In this document: in pieces, positions 8,597-16,276 of the stretch | How positions within the stretch are numbered: the stretch's first letter is position 1 | How the letters are laid out: each line of letters begins with the position of its first letter | Source of the DNA: Pseudomonadota bacterium | Lineage (GTDB): Bacteria; Chloroflexota; UBA6077; JAJPHF01 | Length of the DNA stretch: 39,055 bases | Direction: 5' to 3' | NCBI GenBank assembly: GCA_021325365.1 | Contig: JAJPHF010000177.1 | Coordinates: forward strand, 1 to 39,055 | Notes under the pieces: model-generated | What the model was told of the DNA's origin: nothing | What the model saw: the letters and a program-made list of their open reading frames with translations, nothing else | The model's database searches: none | Position numbers and translations under genes: made by a program

Positions 8597-8747
8597 TTAT
8601 AGCGGTTTGCAGCATGGGTGAGCGGTCCGCAAGCGCCGGGGCTGCGGCCAGTGGCGCTTGCAGTATTCCGCGCCACAGGCCGCGGGCGGGCATGAAACCC
8701 GCCCCTACGTCATCCTGGCTGCTCACACGCTCTGCAAGGCGCTCTAG
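8597..8747 (+). repeat. MITE-like intergenic repeat, copy 2
   Basis: This copy sits between two convergent genes. The left end is AGCGGTTTGCAGC and the right end, reverse-complemented, is AGCGCCTTGCAGAGC, with GTGAGC further in on both sides. The central hairpin is GGGCGGG (8684-8690) with CCCGCCC (8698-8704), then CTACG. Compared with copy 1, the innermost stem pair changes from C-G to G-C on both sides, so pairing is kept. A 28-base block near the right end is identical in copy 3. The terminal CTAG of this repeat contains the stop codon of the OsmC gene (8744-8746, minus strand). Confidence 0.8.
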
Positions 8748-9325
8748 CCGGCGCGGGGCGGCGCGAGGTGCGCGGGCACGGTGTCGCGGATGAGCGTGTC
8801 GTTGTGGTAGATGCGGTTGTAGACGGGGATGGCGCGACCGACCAGGTTGTACAGGGGGCAGCGGCTGTTCGCCTCGTCCACCATCGCCAGCACGCGCTCG
8901 GCCGGCGACGGGCTGCTCACGCGCGCCTCGAGGATGAGGTGCTGCGGGTAGACCGGCGCGGCGCCCACCTTGTGCTCGCCGCGCATGTCGAGCAGCGTCT
9001 CCAGGTCGATCGTCAGGTCGTCCAGCTCGCAGCCGACGAGCGCGGCGCCCTTGGCGTACCACACCTGCTGGCAGAAGGCGACGCCGCTGAGAAAGTAGCG
9101 CAGCGGGCTGGGCGCCGCGGCCTGGCCACTGCGCTCCACCGACTCGTCGCTGCGGAACTCGAACGGCTTGTCGTACTGGATGAACCGCGATTCGGCGGTC
9201 ATGTCCTCGACGAGCCGCGTGCTCACGCGCGGCCGCTGGAGGCCGAAGGTCGGGTCGCTGGCGAGCTGCTGCTCTAGCGCCGCGACGTCGCGGCGCAGCT
9301 TGTCGGCGTGGATACGTCCGGGCAT
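8744..9325 (-). CDS. OsmC-family protein
   Basis: This 193-residue protein has the OsmC/Ohr fold. The two thiolate positions are visible: Cys85 in 'SGVAFCQQVWYAKG' and Cys156 in 'EANSRCPLYNLV'. Between them lies 'LDDLTIDLETLLDMRGEH', the usual strand-helix element, and the early 'FEFRSDESVERSG' is also typical. Members reduce organic hydroperoxides using dihydrolipoyl or other dithiols. The Cys spacing fits the OsmC branch rather than Ohr. The stop codon lies inside repeat copy 2. The neighbouring thioredoxin reductase gene on the same strand fits a thiol-redox context but is not proof of partnership. Confidence 0.8.
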   Translation of the reverse strand: MPGRIHADKLRRDVAALEQQLASDPTFGLQRPRVSTRLVEDMTAESRFIQYDKPFEFRSDESVERSGQAAAPSPLRYFLSGVAFCQQVWYAKGAALVGCELDDLTIDLETLLDMRGEHKVGAAPVYPQHLILEARVSSPSPAERVLAMVDEANSRCPLYNLVGRAIPVYNRIYHNDTLIRDTVPAHLAPPRAG

Positions 9326-9368
9326 GGCCCCTCCCCTGAGCGGATGCGCGAGCTGTGGCGCGCGGCGG

Positions 9369-9854
9369 TCAGGCGCCCAGCGCGGGCCGTGAGATGTCGC
9401 CCGCGGCGTGGTCGGTGGCCGGCAGGAGCCCGAGCTGCTGGAGCATGCCCAGGTCGTCGCGCACGGCGTGGTGCTCGACGATGTAGCCGTCCACGATGCG
9501 GTAAGTGTGGGCGTGGGGCACGACGACGCGCCGGCCGGTGGGCGGCACGCCGACCAGCAGGCCGCCGAGCACCGGCAGCTCGGGCGTGCCGAGGTGCGTG
9601 CCGGTCATCGTGATCTCGGCCATCACCACGTCGCCCTCGACCACGACGCGCCCCAGGTCGTAGTGCCAGTCGGGGAAGGCGACGACGAGGCTCTGGAAGA
9701 TCGCGCGGAGGCCCTCGCGGCCCGCGGGGTGGCCGTGATTGGTGGCGTCGAGGCTGTAGACGCCCGCCCAGGCATCCACATCCTGCCGGTTGCCAGCGGC
9801 GATCATGCGGTCGATGACCGCCAGCATCGCCTCGCGGGACATATCTCGGCTCAT
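9369..9854 (-). CDS. SnoaL-like ester cyclase/NTF2-fold protein
   Basis: This 161-residue protein of the SnoaL polyketide-cyclase family has the hallmark series 'NRQDVDAWAGVYSLDATNHGHPAGREGLRAIF', 'FPDWHYDLGRVVVEGDVVMAEITMTGTHLG', 'PPTGRRVVVPHAHTYRIVDGYIVEHHAVRDDLGMLQQLG' in its segments. The 'D-x-h' and 'H' positions match SnoaL-type catalytic aspartate and histidine, but polyketide genes are absent nearby, so the activity is unknown. The preferred start is ATG at 9854 after a GGAGCG site, and an in-frame Met four codons later is an alternative. It is followed by OsmC after 43 bases. Confidence 0.75.
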   Translation of the reverse strand: MSRDMSREAMLAVIDRMIAAGNRQDVDAWAGVYSLDATNHGHPAGREGLRAIFQSLVVAFPDWHYDLGRVVVEGDVVMAEITMTGTHLGTPELPVLGGLLVGVPPTGRRVVVPHAHTYRIVDGYIVEHHAVRDDLGMLQQLGLLPATDHAAGDISRPALGA

Positions 9855-9903
9855 ACTCGCTCCGGTCCGGCAGTTCGCCTGCGGCCGCCGGTCCTCACCC
9901 CAG

Positions 9904-9924
9904 CCCTCTCCCAGGGGGAGAGGG
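9904..9924. repeat. Short GC-rich palindrome of a dispersed intergenic type
   Basis: CCCTCTCCC at 9904-9912 and GGGAGAGGG at 9916-9924 form a nine-pair stem with a three-base loop, within a longer CTCACCCCAGCCCTCTCC context. Sequences of this form are widely dispersed between genes in many GC-rich bacteria. It lies between the thioredoxin reductase and SnoaL genes. Without a T-run it is not a typical intrinsic terminator. Confidence 0.6.
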
Positions 9925-9932
9925 AGCAGGGA

Positions 9933-10943
9933 TCAGGCGGAGGGCGGCTGGGGGCTGCCCTCGGGGTGCAGGTCGCCCCACAGCGCGGGGTCGAGGACGT
10001 TGCTCGGGTCGACCTCGCCGCGCGCTTCCAGCCAGCGCTCGGCGTCGATGGCGGCGCGGCAGCCGTCGGCCGCCGCCGTGATCGCCTGGCGGTAGCGGTG
10101 GTCCACCACGTCGCCGGCCGCGAAGACGCCCGGCACGTTGGTCATGGTGTGCCTGCGCGGCACGATGTAGCCCATCTCGTCCATCGCCACCAGGCCGCGG
10201 AACAGCTTGGTGTTCGGCTCGTGGCCGATGGCCGCGAAGTAGCCGGTCACGGGTAGCTCGCGCGTGGCATTCGTCTTGACGTTGCGGACGACGATGCCCT
10301 GCACGTTGTTCTCGCCCAGAATGTCGTCGACGACCGAGTCCCAGAGCACCTCGATCTTGGGGTGCTTGAGCACGCGGTCCTGCATGATCTTGCTGGCGCG
10401 GAACTTGTCGCGGCGGTGGACGACGTACACCTTGGAGGCGAACTTCGTCAGGAAGAGCGCCTCTTCCATCGCCGTGTCGCCGCCGCCGACGACGGCAACC
10501 TCCTGGTCGCGGAAGAACGCGCCGTCGCAGGTGGCGCAGGCGCTGACGCCACGGCCCTGCAAGCGCTGCTCGTTCGGCAGGCCGAGCCACTTCGCGCTGG
10601 CGCCGGTGGCGATGATCACGGCGTCGGCCAGGTACGGCTCGTCGACGCCGTCGGCGGTGACGTGGAACGGCTGCCGCGTGAAGTCGACGCCGACCACGTC
10701 GCGCGCGATCATCTCGGTGCCGAAGCGCTTCGCCTGCTCCTCGAACTTGTCCATCATCTCGGGGCCGAGGATGCCGTGGACGAAGCCGGGATAGTTCTCC
10801 ACGTCGCTGGTCAGCATGAGCTGGCCGCCAACGGTGTAGCCCTGGAACTGGAGCACTTTCAGGTTGGCGCGGGAGGCATAAAGCGCCGCCGTGTAGCCGG
10901 CCGGGCCCGAGCCAATAATGATGATGTCGTAAAGGGTAGCCAT
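9933..10943 (-). CDS. Thioredoxin-disulfide reductase
   Basis: This 336-residue low-molecular-weight flavoprotein transfers electrons from NADPH through FAD and a redox disulfide to thioredoxin. The FAD motif is 'GSGPAG' (residues 11-16). The redox pair is Cys136-Ala-Thr-Cys139 followed by Asp140-Gly. The NADPH site is 'GGGDTA' (153-158) with 'HRR' at 176-178 recognising the 2' phosphate. The final FAD motif is 'GVFAAGDVVD'. The C-terminus runs about 20 residues past the usual end with a Pro-rich tail. ATG at 10943 was chosen for the conserved 'MATLYDIIIIGSGPAG' beginning, with a GGGGAG site 13 bases upstream. Confidence 0.95.
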   Translation of the reverse strand: MATLYDIIIIGSGPAGYTAALYASRANLKVLQFQGYTVGGQLMLTSDVENYPGFVHGILGPEMMDKFEEQAKRFGTEMIARDVVGVDFTRQPFHVTADGVDEPYLADAVIIATGASAKWLGLPNEQRLQGRGVSACATCDGAFFRDQEVAVVGGGDTAMEEALFLTKFASKVYVVHRRDKFRASKIMQDRVLKHPKIEVLWDSVVDDILGENNVQGIVVRNVKTNATRELPVTGYFAAIGHEPNTKLFRGLVAMDEMGYIVPRRHTMTNVPGVFAAGDVVDHRYRQAITAAADGCRAAIDAERWLEARGEVDPSNVLDPALWGDLHPEGSPQPPSA

Positions 10944-10960
10944 CGTATTCTCAACTCCCC

Positions 10961-10987
10961 GCCGCGCGAGGTCAGCGGCCGCGCGGC
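10961..10987 (-). promoter_or_regulatory. Hairpin in the trxB 5' leader
   Basis: GCCGCGCG at 10961-10968 and CGCGCGGC at 10980-10987 can pair over eight bases with an 11-base loop. The structure ends next to the GGGGAG ribosome binding site of trxB, so it could affect initiation. It may also be chance in such GC-rich DNA. The 174-base region between trxB and the divergent MDR gene shows no certain promoter. Confidence 0.3.
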
Positions 10988-11117
10988 GCGTACCTTCGTC
11001 CATATGTTACTGTACGCCATGTCATCCGGCCCCGCCTGCCCGCGCCCGCACGCGCCGGGCGGCGATGCACAAATCCAGCCGGGGGCCGCGTGGCCCCCGG
11101 CCAGCGGGAGACGCACG

Positions 11118-12152
11118 ATGAAGGCGGTAGTGATCCACGAGCACGGCGGCCCGGAGGTGCTGCGCTACGAGGACGTGCGCGACCCCACGCCCGGCCCCGG
11201 CGAGGCGCTGCTGCGCGTCCACGCGGTCTCCGTGAATCGCACGCTGGACACCGAGGTGCGCTCGGGCACCTACGTCCCGCTGCGGTTTCCCCACATCCTC
11301 GGCGTCGATCCCGCGGGCGAGGTGGTGGCGCTCGGCGAGGGCGCCGAGGGGGTGGCGGTGGGCGACCGCGTGGTGCCCCAGCCGCTCATTACCTGCGGCG
11401 ACTGCGCGCACTGCCGCGCCGGGCACCGCATTCAGTGCCAGCGGCCCCGCATCTTCGGCGTCCACACCTGGGGCGGCGACGCCCAGTACGCGACGGTGCC
11501 GGCCCGCAACCTGGTCCGCATCCCTGAGGGTCTCAGCTACCAGCAGGCGTCGGCCATCATGATCATGTTCCCGACTGCCTGGCACCTGCTGGCGAGCCGG
11601 GCGCAGGTGCAGCCGGGCGAGACGGTGGTCATCATGGGCGCGGCCGGCTCGCTCGGCCTGGCGGGCCTGCAGATCGCCAAATACCTGGGGGCGCGGGTGA
11701 TCGCCGCGGCCGGCGCCGACTGGAAGCTGGAGCGGGTGCGCGCGCTCGGTGCCGACGAGGGGGTCAACTACGCGACCCACACGCTGTCCGAGGAGGTGCT
11801 GCGCCTGACGGACGGCCTGGGGGCCGACGTGGTGTTCGAGAACATCAGCTCGCGCGAGCTGTTCCCGCAGAGCATGGCGAGCCTCGGCTGGGGCGGCCGG
11901 CTGGTGACGTGCGGCACGCACGGCGGCGGGCTGGTGGAGATCGCGCTGCGCCCGTTCTACGTGAAGCAGCAGAGCATCCTTGGCTCGGCGGGCGCCACGC
12001 GCGCGGAGACCGAGGAGGTATACCGCCTGATCGCCGCGGGGCGCCTGCACCCGATCATCGAGCACGTGCTGCCGCTGGCGGAGATCGCCGAGGGCCACCG
12101 CCTCGCCGCCGACCGCAACAGCTTCGGGCGTGTGGTGCTCGACGTCCCGTAG
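11118..12152 (+). CDS. Zinc-binding dehydrogenase (quinone-oxidoreductase-like MDR)
   Basis: This 344-residue NAD(P)-dependent MDR has a GroES-like domain (1-130) followed by a Rossmann domain. Four cysteines at 93, 96, 99 and 107 ('CGDCAHC...C') form the structural zinc lobe. The catalytic-zinc positions are not conserved: the place of the first Cys reads 'VSVNRTLD' and the His-Glu pair reads 'GVDPAGEV'. The cofactor loop is 'GAAGSLGLAGLQIAK' near residue 175. It therefore probably acts as a quinone- or enone-reductase-type enzyme with structural zinc only. ATG at 11118 gives the standard 'MKAVVIHEHGGPEVL' beginning. It is divergent from trxB. Confidence 0.85.
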   Translation: MKAVVIHEHGGPEVLRYEDVRDPTPGPGEALLRVHAVSVNRTLDTEVRSGTYVPLRFPHILGVDPAGEVVALGEGAEGVAVGDRVVPQPLITCGDCAHCRAGHRIQCQRPRIFGVHTWGGDAQYATVPARNLVRIPEGLSYQQASAIMIMFPTAWHLLASRAQVQPGETVVIMGAAGSLGLAGLQIAKYLGARVIAAAGADWKLERVRALGADEGVNYATHTLSEEVLRLTDGLGADVVFENISSRELFPQSMASLGWGGRLVTCGTHGGGLVEIALRPFYVKQQSILGSAGATRAETEEVYRLIAAGRLHPIIEHVLPLAEIAEGHRLAADRNSFGRVVLDVP

Positions 12153-12268
12153 CGGCGACTCGAAAGGCTCTCGATCGCGGCCGGAGGGCGGGCGCGCCGG
12201 CGTAAGATGGTTGGTGCGGCCCCGCTCGCGGCGGCCACTATCTCCGGGTGAGTGCAGCGGGGAGCGCC

Positions 12269-12964
12269 ATGCTGATCGCGATCGAGGGGATCGACGGGGC
12301 GGGCAAGGGCACGCAGTCGCGGCTGCTACGCGAGCGGCTTGTGGAGGCGGGGCTACGCGCGGAGCTATTGTCGTTCCCGCGCTACGGCGAGACGTTCTTC
12401 GCGCGCTCGATCGTGGAGTACCTGAACGGCGGCTTCGGCCCGCTGGAGACGATCGACCCGCACCTGCCGGCGCTGCTCTACGCGGGCGACCGTCTGGAGA
12501 GCCGCGCGCTGATCCAGCAGTTGCGCGGCACGGCGGACGTGGTGCTGTTCGACCGGTACGTGGCCTCGAACCTGGCGCACCAGGCCGCGCGGGTCGCGCC
12601 CGCGCGCCGCGAGGCGTTCATCGCCTGGCTGGCCGAGCTAGAGTACGACGTATACGGGCTTCCCGCGGCTGACCTGACCGTGTATCTGGACGTGCCGGTC
12701 GCAATTGCGTCGGCGCTGATCGCGCGGAAGGGCGCCCGCGCGTACACGGAGGGCGCGGACCTCCACGAGGCGAACGCGGCCTACTTAAGCGAGTGCCTGG
12801 CCGTGTACCGCGCGCTGGCCGGCGCGAGCGTGCGCAGCCGCTGGCTGACGCTCGACTGCACGGGCGGCGGCGACCAGATCTTGCCCGTTGCCGAGATCGC
12901 CGAGGCGATCTGGCAGCAGGTCCAGTCCGTCGTGGCGGGGCCGCAGTCGCGGGCGCGCGCCTAG
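12269..12964 (+). CDS. Thymidylate kinase
   Basis: This 231-residue dTMP kinase phosphorylates dTMP to dTDP with ATP. The P-loop is 'GIDGAGKGTQ' at residues 7-16. The DRY-type motif is 'FDRYVASNLAHQ' near residue 96, and the LID region contains 'RKGARAYTEGADLHEAN'. A GTG at 12248 is in frame, but ATG at 12269 is preferred because GGGGAG lies five to eight bases before it and the protein then begins 'MLIAIEGIDG' like its relatives. Its stop codon overlaps that of the convergent Rieske gene in the four bases CTAG at 12961-12964. Confidence 0.9.
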   Translation: MLIAIEGIDGAGKGTQSRLLRERLVEAGLRAELLSFPRYGETFFARSIVEYLNGGFGPLETIDPHLPALLYAGDRLESRALIQQLRGTADVVLFDRYVASNLAHQAARVAPARREAFIAWLAELEYDVYGLPAADLTVYLDVPVAIASALIARKGARAYTEGADLHEANAAYLSECLAVYRALAGASVRSRWLTLDCTGGGDQILPVAEIAEAIWQQVQSVVAGPQSRARA

Positions 12965-14112
12965 CGGGCGGCGACGTAGTCGGGGTTCTGGGGGACGCCG
13001 GGCGGGAGCGGCAGCGGCGTCGTGTCGGTCTTGCGCTGCCACTGCTTGAGCGGCAGGCCGCGCTCTAGCCGCGCCATCTCGCGGCGCAAAAGGCCGCGCG
13101 CGAAGACAATGCCGGCGTCGCCCTGGCCCAGCCGCTCGTTCAGGCGATCGGCGATCGGCCCCTGCCCAAGCTGCGCGACGTAGTCCTGGGACGCGACCGG
13201 ATCGACGGTATTGTCCGCCTCGCGCGGGTTCGCCATCAGGAACTCGTGCTCGTCGGCCGGGTTGTAGTACTTCACCGGCGGCAGCAATTCGGCGAAGCGG
13301 CGCGCGTCTTCACCGACGACGGGCGCGCACCGCGCCGTCAGCAGCACGGAGTGCGTGTCGTCGACGGGCATGTACCAGTTCCACAGGTCGGGCCAGGGGA
13401 TCTGGCCGACGCCGTCGCGGAGGACGGGCGCGCGGATGTGCAGGACGTTCGGGAAGTGGTACTCGTTGATGCGAATGTTGTCGGGCGTGCGGTACGAGGT
13501 CATCCGCATGCCCCACTCGGTCTCCTCGACCTCGAAGCGCGGGATCTGGCCGGTGACCTGCCGGCCGAACGCCGAGCCGCTGTGGACGAACGCGAGGTGC
13601 GAGCCGTCGATGGCGTTCTCGACGCGCTGGAACCAGTTGCAGGGCCAGGCGTTGCTCTCGGTCCACTTCACGCCGTAGTCGCGCTCTAGCTCGTGGCAGT
13701 ACCACATGGGCGGCGGCTCGCCCTCCCCGAAGTAGGCGAAGACCAGGCCGGCGTACTCGCGCGTCGGGTAGCTCTTGATCTTGACCTTCGGTGGAATACT
13801 CGGATCCTCGGCGGGCATCTCGACGCACTGGCCGGAGGCGTCGTACTTCCAGCCGTGATAGAAGCAGCGGATGCAGTCGCCCTCTACCCAGCCGGTGCTG
13901 AGCTGGGTGCCGCGGTGGGCGCAGCGGAAGTCCACGACGTGGTACTGGCCCGACTCGCCGCGGTAGACCGTCAGGTCCTCGTGGAGGATGCGCACCGGTA
14001 GCGCCCGCTTCCGGTCAACATCTTCGGTCATCGCCACCGGCTGCCAGAACTGCCGCAGGATGCGGCCCATCGGGCTCCCCGGCCCGGCGTGCGCGTAGTC
14101 TGTCGTGTCCAC
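12961..14112 (-). CDS. Rieske 2Fe-2S aromatic ring-hydroxylating oxygenase, alpha subunit
   Basis: This is a phthalate-dioxygenase-like oxygenase component of about 383 residues. The Rieske cluster ligands are C-x-H in 'CAHRGTQL' and C-x2-H in 'CFYHGWKYD', 16 residues between. The mononuclear iron motif D-x2-H-x4-H is seen in 'NAIDGSHLAFVH'. Such enzymes take electrons from a separate reductase to hydroxylate or demethylate aromatic or similar substrates. No reductase gene is adjacent. The GTG at 14112 is preferred because GGGGAG lies nine bases upstream and the protein then starts about 11 residues before the conserved 'GPGSPMGRILRQFWQPV'. A GTG at 14181 would add 23 residues. Confidence 0.85.
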   Translation of the reverse strand: MDTTDYAHAGPGSPMGRILRQFWQPVAMTEDVDRKRALPVRILHEDLTVYRGESGQYHVVDFRCAHRGTQLSTGWVEGDCIRCFYHGWKYDASGQCVEMPAEDPSIPPKVKIKSYPTREYAGLVFAYFGEGEPPPMWYCHELERDYGVKWTESNAWPCNWFQRVENAIDGSHLAFVHSGSAFGRQVTGQIPRFEVEETEWGMRMTSYRTPDNIRINEYHFPNVLHIRAPVLRDGVGQIPWPDLWNWYMPVDDTHSVLLTARCAPVVGEDARRFAELLPPVKYYNPADEHEFLMANPREADNTVDPVASQDYVAQLGQGPIADRLNERLGQGDAGIVFARGLLRREMARLERGLPLKQWQRKTDTTPLPLPPGVPQNPDYVAAR

Positions 14113-14247
14113 GATCGTCCACTCCCCGTCGCGTCGGGGCCACGCCCGGGGCTGCCCGACGCCTGGTCTCCTGGCAGTCACCGCCTACGGTGCCATGATA
14201 CCAGCCGCGCGCGGACGGGAGCTTGTCGGCGCGGGCGCCGAGGCGGC

Positions 14248-14700
14248 TCAGCGCGCCAGGGCCACTTGCTCGCCCGAGCGGGCGACGAGGCGGTCGAGCG
14301 CGAAGGCGCCGGGGCCGGCTAGAACGAGCGCGGCCGCGCCCCCGAGCAGCACCAGCGGCAGCTCGGCCCCCATGGGCGCGAAGAAGCCGTGCGGCAGGTG
14401 GACGAGCAGGATGGCCACGAGCATGTCGAGCGCCAGCAGGGCGGCGAGCCAGCGCGTGCCGAGCCCGACGAGCAGGGCCGCGCCGCCGACCAGCTCGAGC
14501 GCGCCCACCAGCGGGCCGGTCAGCTCCGGCACGGGCACGCCCATCTGGCCGAACATGGCGACCGTCCCCGCCAGCCCCAGCATGAACAGCTTTTGCCAGC
14601 CGTGCATCAGGAAAGTGAAGCCGACCACCACGCGCAGGACGGCAAGGCCCCACTCCTTCAGCTCCGGCGACGGCTCGGCGAGACGCAAGAAGGCCTTCAT
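14248..14700 (-). CDS. DoxX family membrane protein
   Basis: This 150-residue DoxX protein has four predicted helices. Signatures are 'LAVLRVVVGFTFLMHGWQKLF', 'FGQMGVPVPELTGPLVGALELVGGAALLVGLGTR' and a C-terminal 'LAGPGAFALDRLVARS', read in segments. This is the canonical DoxX (MHGxQK) type and differs from the copy at 3920-4405. The family is membrane-bound and often associated with redox or oxidative-stress proteins. ATG at 14700 follows an AAGGAGC site at good spacing. The frame stays open upstream into repeat copy 3, but that part is not coding-like. Confidence 0.85.
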   Translation of the reverse strand: MKAFLRLAEPSPELKEWGLAVLRVVVGFTFLMHGWQKLFMLGLAGTVAMFGQMGVPVPELTGPLVGALELVGGAALLVGLGTRWLAALLALDMLVAILLVHLPHGFFAPMGAELPLVLLGGAAALVLAGPGAFALDRLVARSGEQVALAR

Positions 14701-14776
14701 GCGGTGCTCCTTCGGGGCGGATTCCAGCGAATTGCTGGTTTGCATGCAGGCACGGGAAGGCCGTGCCCTGGTAGCC

Positions 14777-14925
14777 GTAGAGCGGTTTGTAGCTTCGATG
14801 AGCGGTCGGCTAGTGCTGGGGCGGCGGCAGTGGCGCTGTAGTATCCCGCGCCACAGGCCGAGGGCGGGCACGAAGCCCGCCTCTACGTGACCCTGGCTGC
14901 TCACACGCTCTGCAAGGCGCTGGGA
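14777..14925 (+). repeat. MITE-like intergenic repeat, copy 3
   Basis: This copy lies between a VOC gene and the DoxX gene, both on the minus strand. The left end is AGCGGTTTGTAGC and the right end, reverse-complemented, AGCGCCTTGCAGAGC. The central hairpin is GGGCGGGC (14862-14869) and GCCCGCCT (14875-14882), again with a changed but still pairing arm, followed by CTACG. It is clearly similar to copy 2 along its length and shares with it a 28-base identical block near the right end and the internal CGCGCCACAGGCCG. Confidence 0.8.
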
Positions 14926-14937
14926 GGCGTGGCGCGG

Positions 14938-15429
14938 CTAGCGACCCGCGGGCGGCGCGACGGCGGTGACGCGGCGCGCGGCTAGCTCGCCGGCGAGGTC
15001 GAGGCGGCGCGTGGGGTAGCTCCGGCTTGGCCATTCCTCGCGCGGCACCATCCAGAACACCTCGAACTCGTTGCCGTCGGGGTCCTGCCCGTAGAGGCTG
15101 AGGCTGTTGCCGTGGTCGGACTCGCCCGTCAGCGCGCCCGCCGCCAGGAGCGCCTCGCGGGCAGGCACGAGGTCCTCGATCGTGGCGACTTCCCATGCCG
15201 CGTGATAGAGGCCGACGCGCTCGCCGTGCGATGGCGGCGCTGCCCGGGCGCCGACGCTGAACAGGCCGAGGTCGTGGTGGTTGTCGCTGCCGTTCGCGCG
15301 CATGAAGACGGCCTGGTCGCCCATGCTCTCGACGACGACGAAGCCGAGCACGTCCTGGTAGAAGGCCCGCGCGCGCTGCGCGTCGCGGACCCACAGAACG
15401 ATGTGATTCAGGCGCTTCACCGTAAACAT
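14938..15429 (-). CDS. VOC family (glyoxalase/dioxygenase superfamily) protein
   Basis: This 163-residue single-domain vicinal-oxygen-chelate protein is probably a metal-dependent ring-cleavage or lyase-type enzyme. It starts 'MFTVKRLNHIVLWVRD', giving His9 as the first metal ligand. 'YHAAWEVAT' supplies a second histidine and 'DPDGNEFEVFW' the glutamate. This three-ligand layout is complete for one domain; a homodimer would build the site. The C-terminal 30 residues after 'PREEWPSRSYPTRRLDL' resemble the tails of some extradiol-dioxygenase-like VOC proteins. The substrate is unknown. The stop codon lies 13 bases beyond the end of repeat copy 3. Confidence 0.8.
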   Translation of the reverse strand: MFTVKRLNHIVLWVRDAQRARAFYQDVLGFVVVESMGDQAVFMRANGSDNHHDLGLFSVGARAAPPSHGERVGLYHAAWEVATIEDLVPAREALLAAGALTGESDHGNSLSLYGQDPDGNEFEVFWMVPREEWPSRSYPTRRLDLAGELAARRVTAVAPPAGR

Positions 15430-15559
15430 CGCCAGCCCTTCCCCGCGCGGACCCCTTGCGCGACCGTGCGCCGGCGCCGGTCGGCTCCCCCAGTCCCGCG
15501 CCTACGAGGAGTCTAGCAAACGCTCAGGCCGTCGTCCTGCAATTGCCGAGGGGGGTAGA

Positions 15560-15599
15560 GCGGCGCGAAGCCCGGGGCGCCCCCCAGGCTTCGCGCCGC
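15560..15599. repeat. Thirteen-pair perfect intergenic hairpin
   Basis: GCGGCGCGAAGCC at 15560-15572 pairs perfectly with GGCTTCGCGCCGC at 15587-15599 around a 14-base loop that is itself GC-rich and partly palindromic. It lies between two minus-strand VOC genes (294-base gap 15430-15723). No T-run follows on either strand, so an intrinsic terminator is not certain. Near 15463-15480 a weaker CGACCG/CGGTCG dyad is also present; otherwise the gap holds nothing I recognise. Confidence 0.6.
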
Positions 15600-15723
15600 C
15601 GCGGCATCAGGAGACCTTGTGCAGGCCGATGAGGGTAACCGTTCAGTCCCCGCTGACGTACACGTCGGTTCAAACGGCGGCCGTCGGCGCTCACCGGGCG
15701 GCCATCGTGCCTACTGCACGTCC

Positions 15724-16116
15724 CTAATAGCGCGCCAGCTGCGTGAGCTGAATGAGGTTGCCGCAGGTGTCATTCAGCATGGCGATGATCGCCCCGGTTA
15801 CTTCGGTGGGCGGCATGGTGAACTCGGCGCCCCGCGCCTTGATCCGCTCGTAGTCAGCCTTTACGCCGTCGGTGTAGAACATCGCCGCCGGCTGGCCCTG
15901 CTGGAACGTGGCCTGCTGGTAGGCTTTGGCCGCCGGGTTGTCGTTGAGCGCCAGCTGCAGCTCGGCCCCCTCGGGCTCTTCGGGCGAACCGACGGTCAGC
16001 CAGCGGAACGGTCCTTGGGAGAAGTCGGCTCTCTTGGCAAAGCCGAGCACCTCGGTGTAGAAGCGTAGGGCCTTCTCCTGGTCGTCCACGTAGACGCTGG
16101 TCAGCTTGATCTTCAT
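15724..16116 (-). CDS. VOC family protein, PhnB/glyoxalase-like
   Basis: This 130-residue single-domain VOC protein reads 'MKIKLTSVYVDDQEKALRFYTEVLGFAKRADFSQGPFRWLTV' in its first segments, then 'ELQLALND', 'AAMFYTDGVKADYERIKARGAEFTMPPTEV' and 'IIAMLNDTCGNLIQLTQL'. The first metal position, usually His, is Ser7-Val, and the last ligand position is Gln in 'NLIQL', so the classic metal site is poorly kept. It may be a binding protein or a variant enzyme. ATG at 16116 follows a GGAGGG site seven bases upstream. It differs from the neighbouring VOC protein and is not a tandem duplicate. Confidence 0.8.
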   Translation of the reverse strand: MKIKLTSVYVDDQEKALRFYTEVLGFAKRADFSQGPFRWLTVGSPEEPEGAELQLALNDNPAAKAYQQATFQQGQPAAMFYTDGVKADYERIKARGAEFTMPPTEVTGAIIAMLNDTCGNLIQLTQLARY

Positions 16117-16276
16117 CGGCTTTCCCTCCAGTGGGTGATCACGTGTACTCGCTTTTCTCCCGCACCGGCAGCCCAAGCAGCCGGCCGAACAAACGATCTG
16201 GGAAACCGTACGGCCAGCGGGCCGGGGGCCGCCAAGAGGCGGGCAGCACAGCGCTGTCACAGAGGCAGGCGGCGGG

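Noticed and set aside
9904..9924. Intrinsic terminator after the thioredoxin reductase gene
   Set aside because: A stable stem is present but no T-run follows on the minus strand; it matches a dispersed intergenic palindrome instead.
3920..14700. Assigning the two DoxX proteins as thiosulfate:quinone oxidoreductase
   Set aside because: No DoxA or DoxD partner signature and no sulfur genes next to them; only the broad family can be supported.
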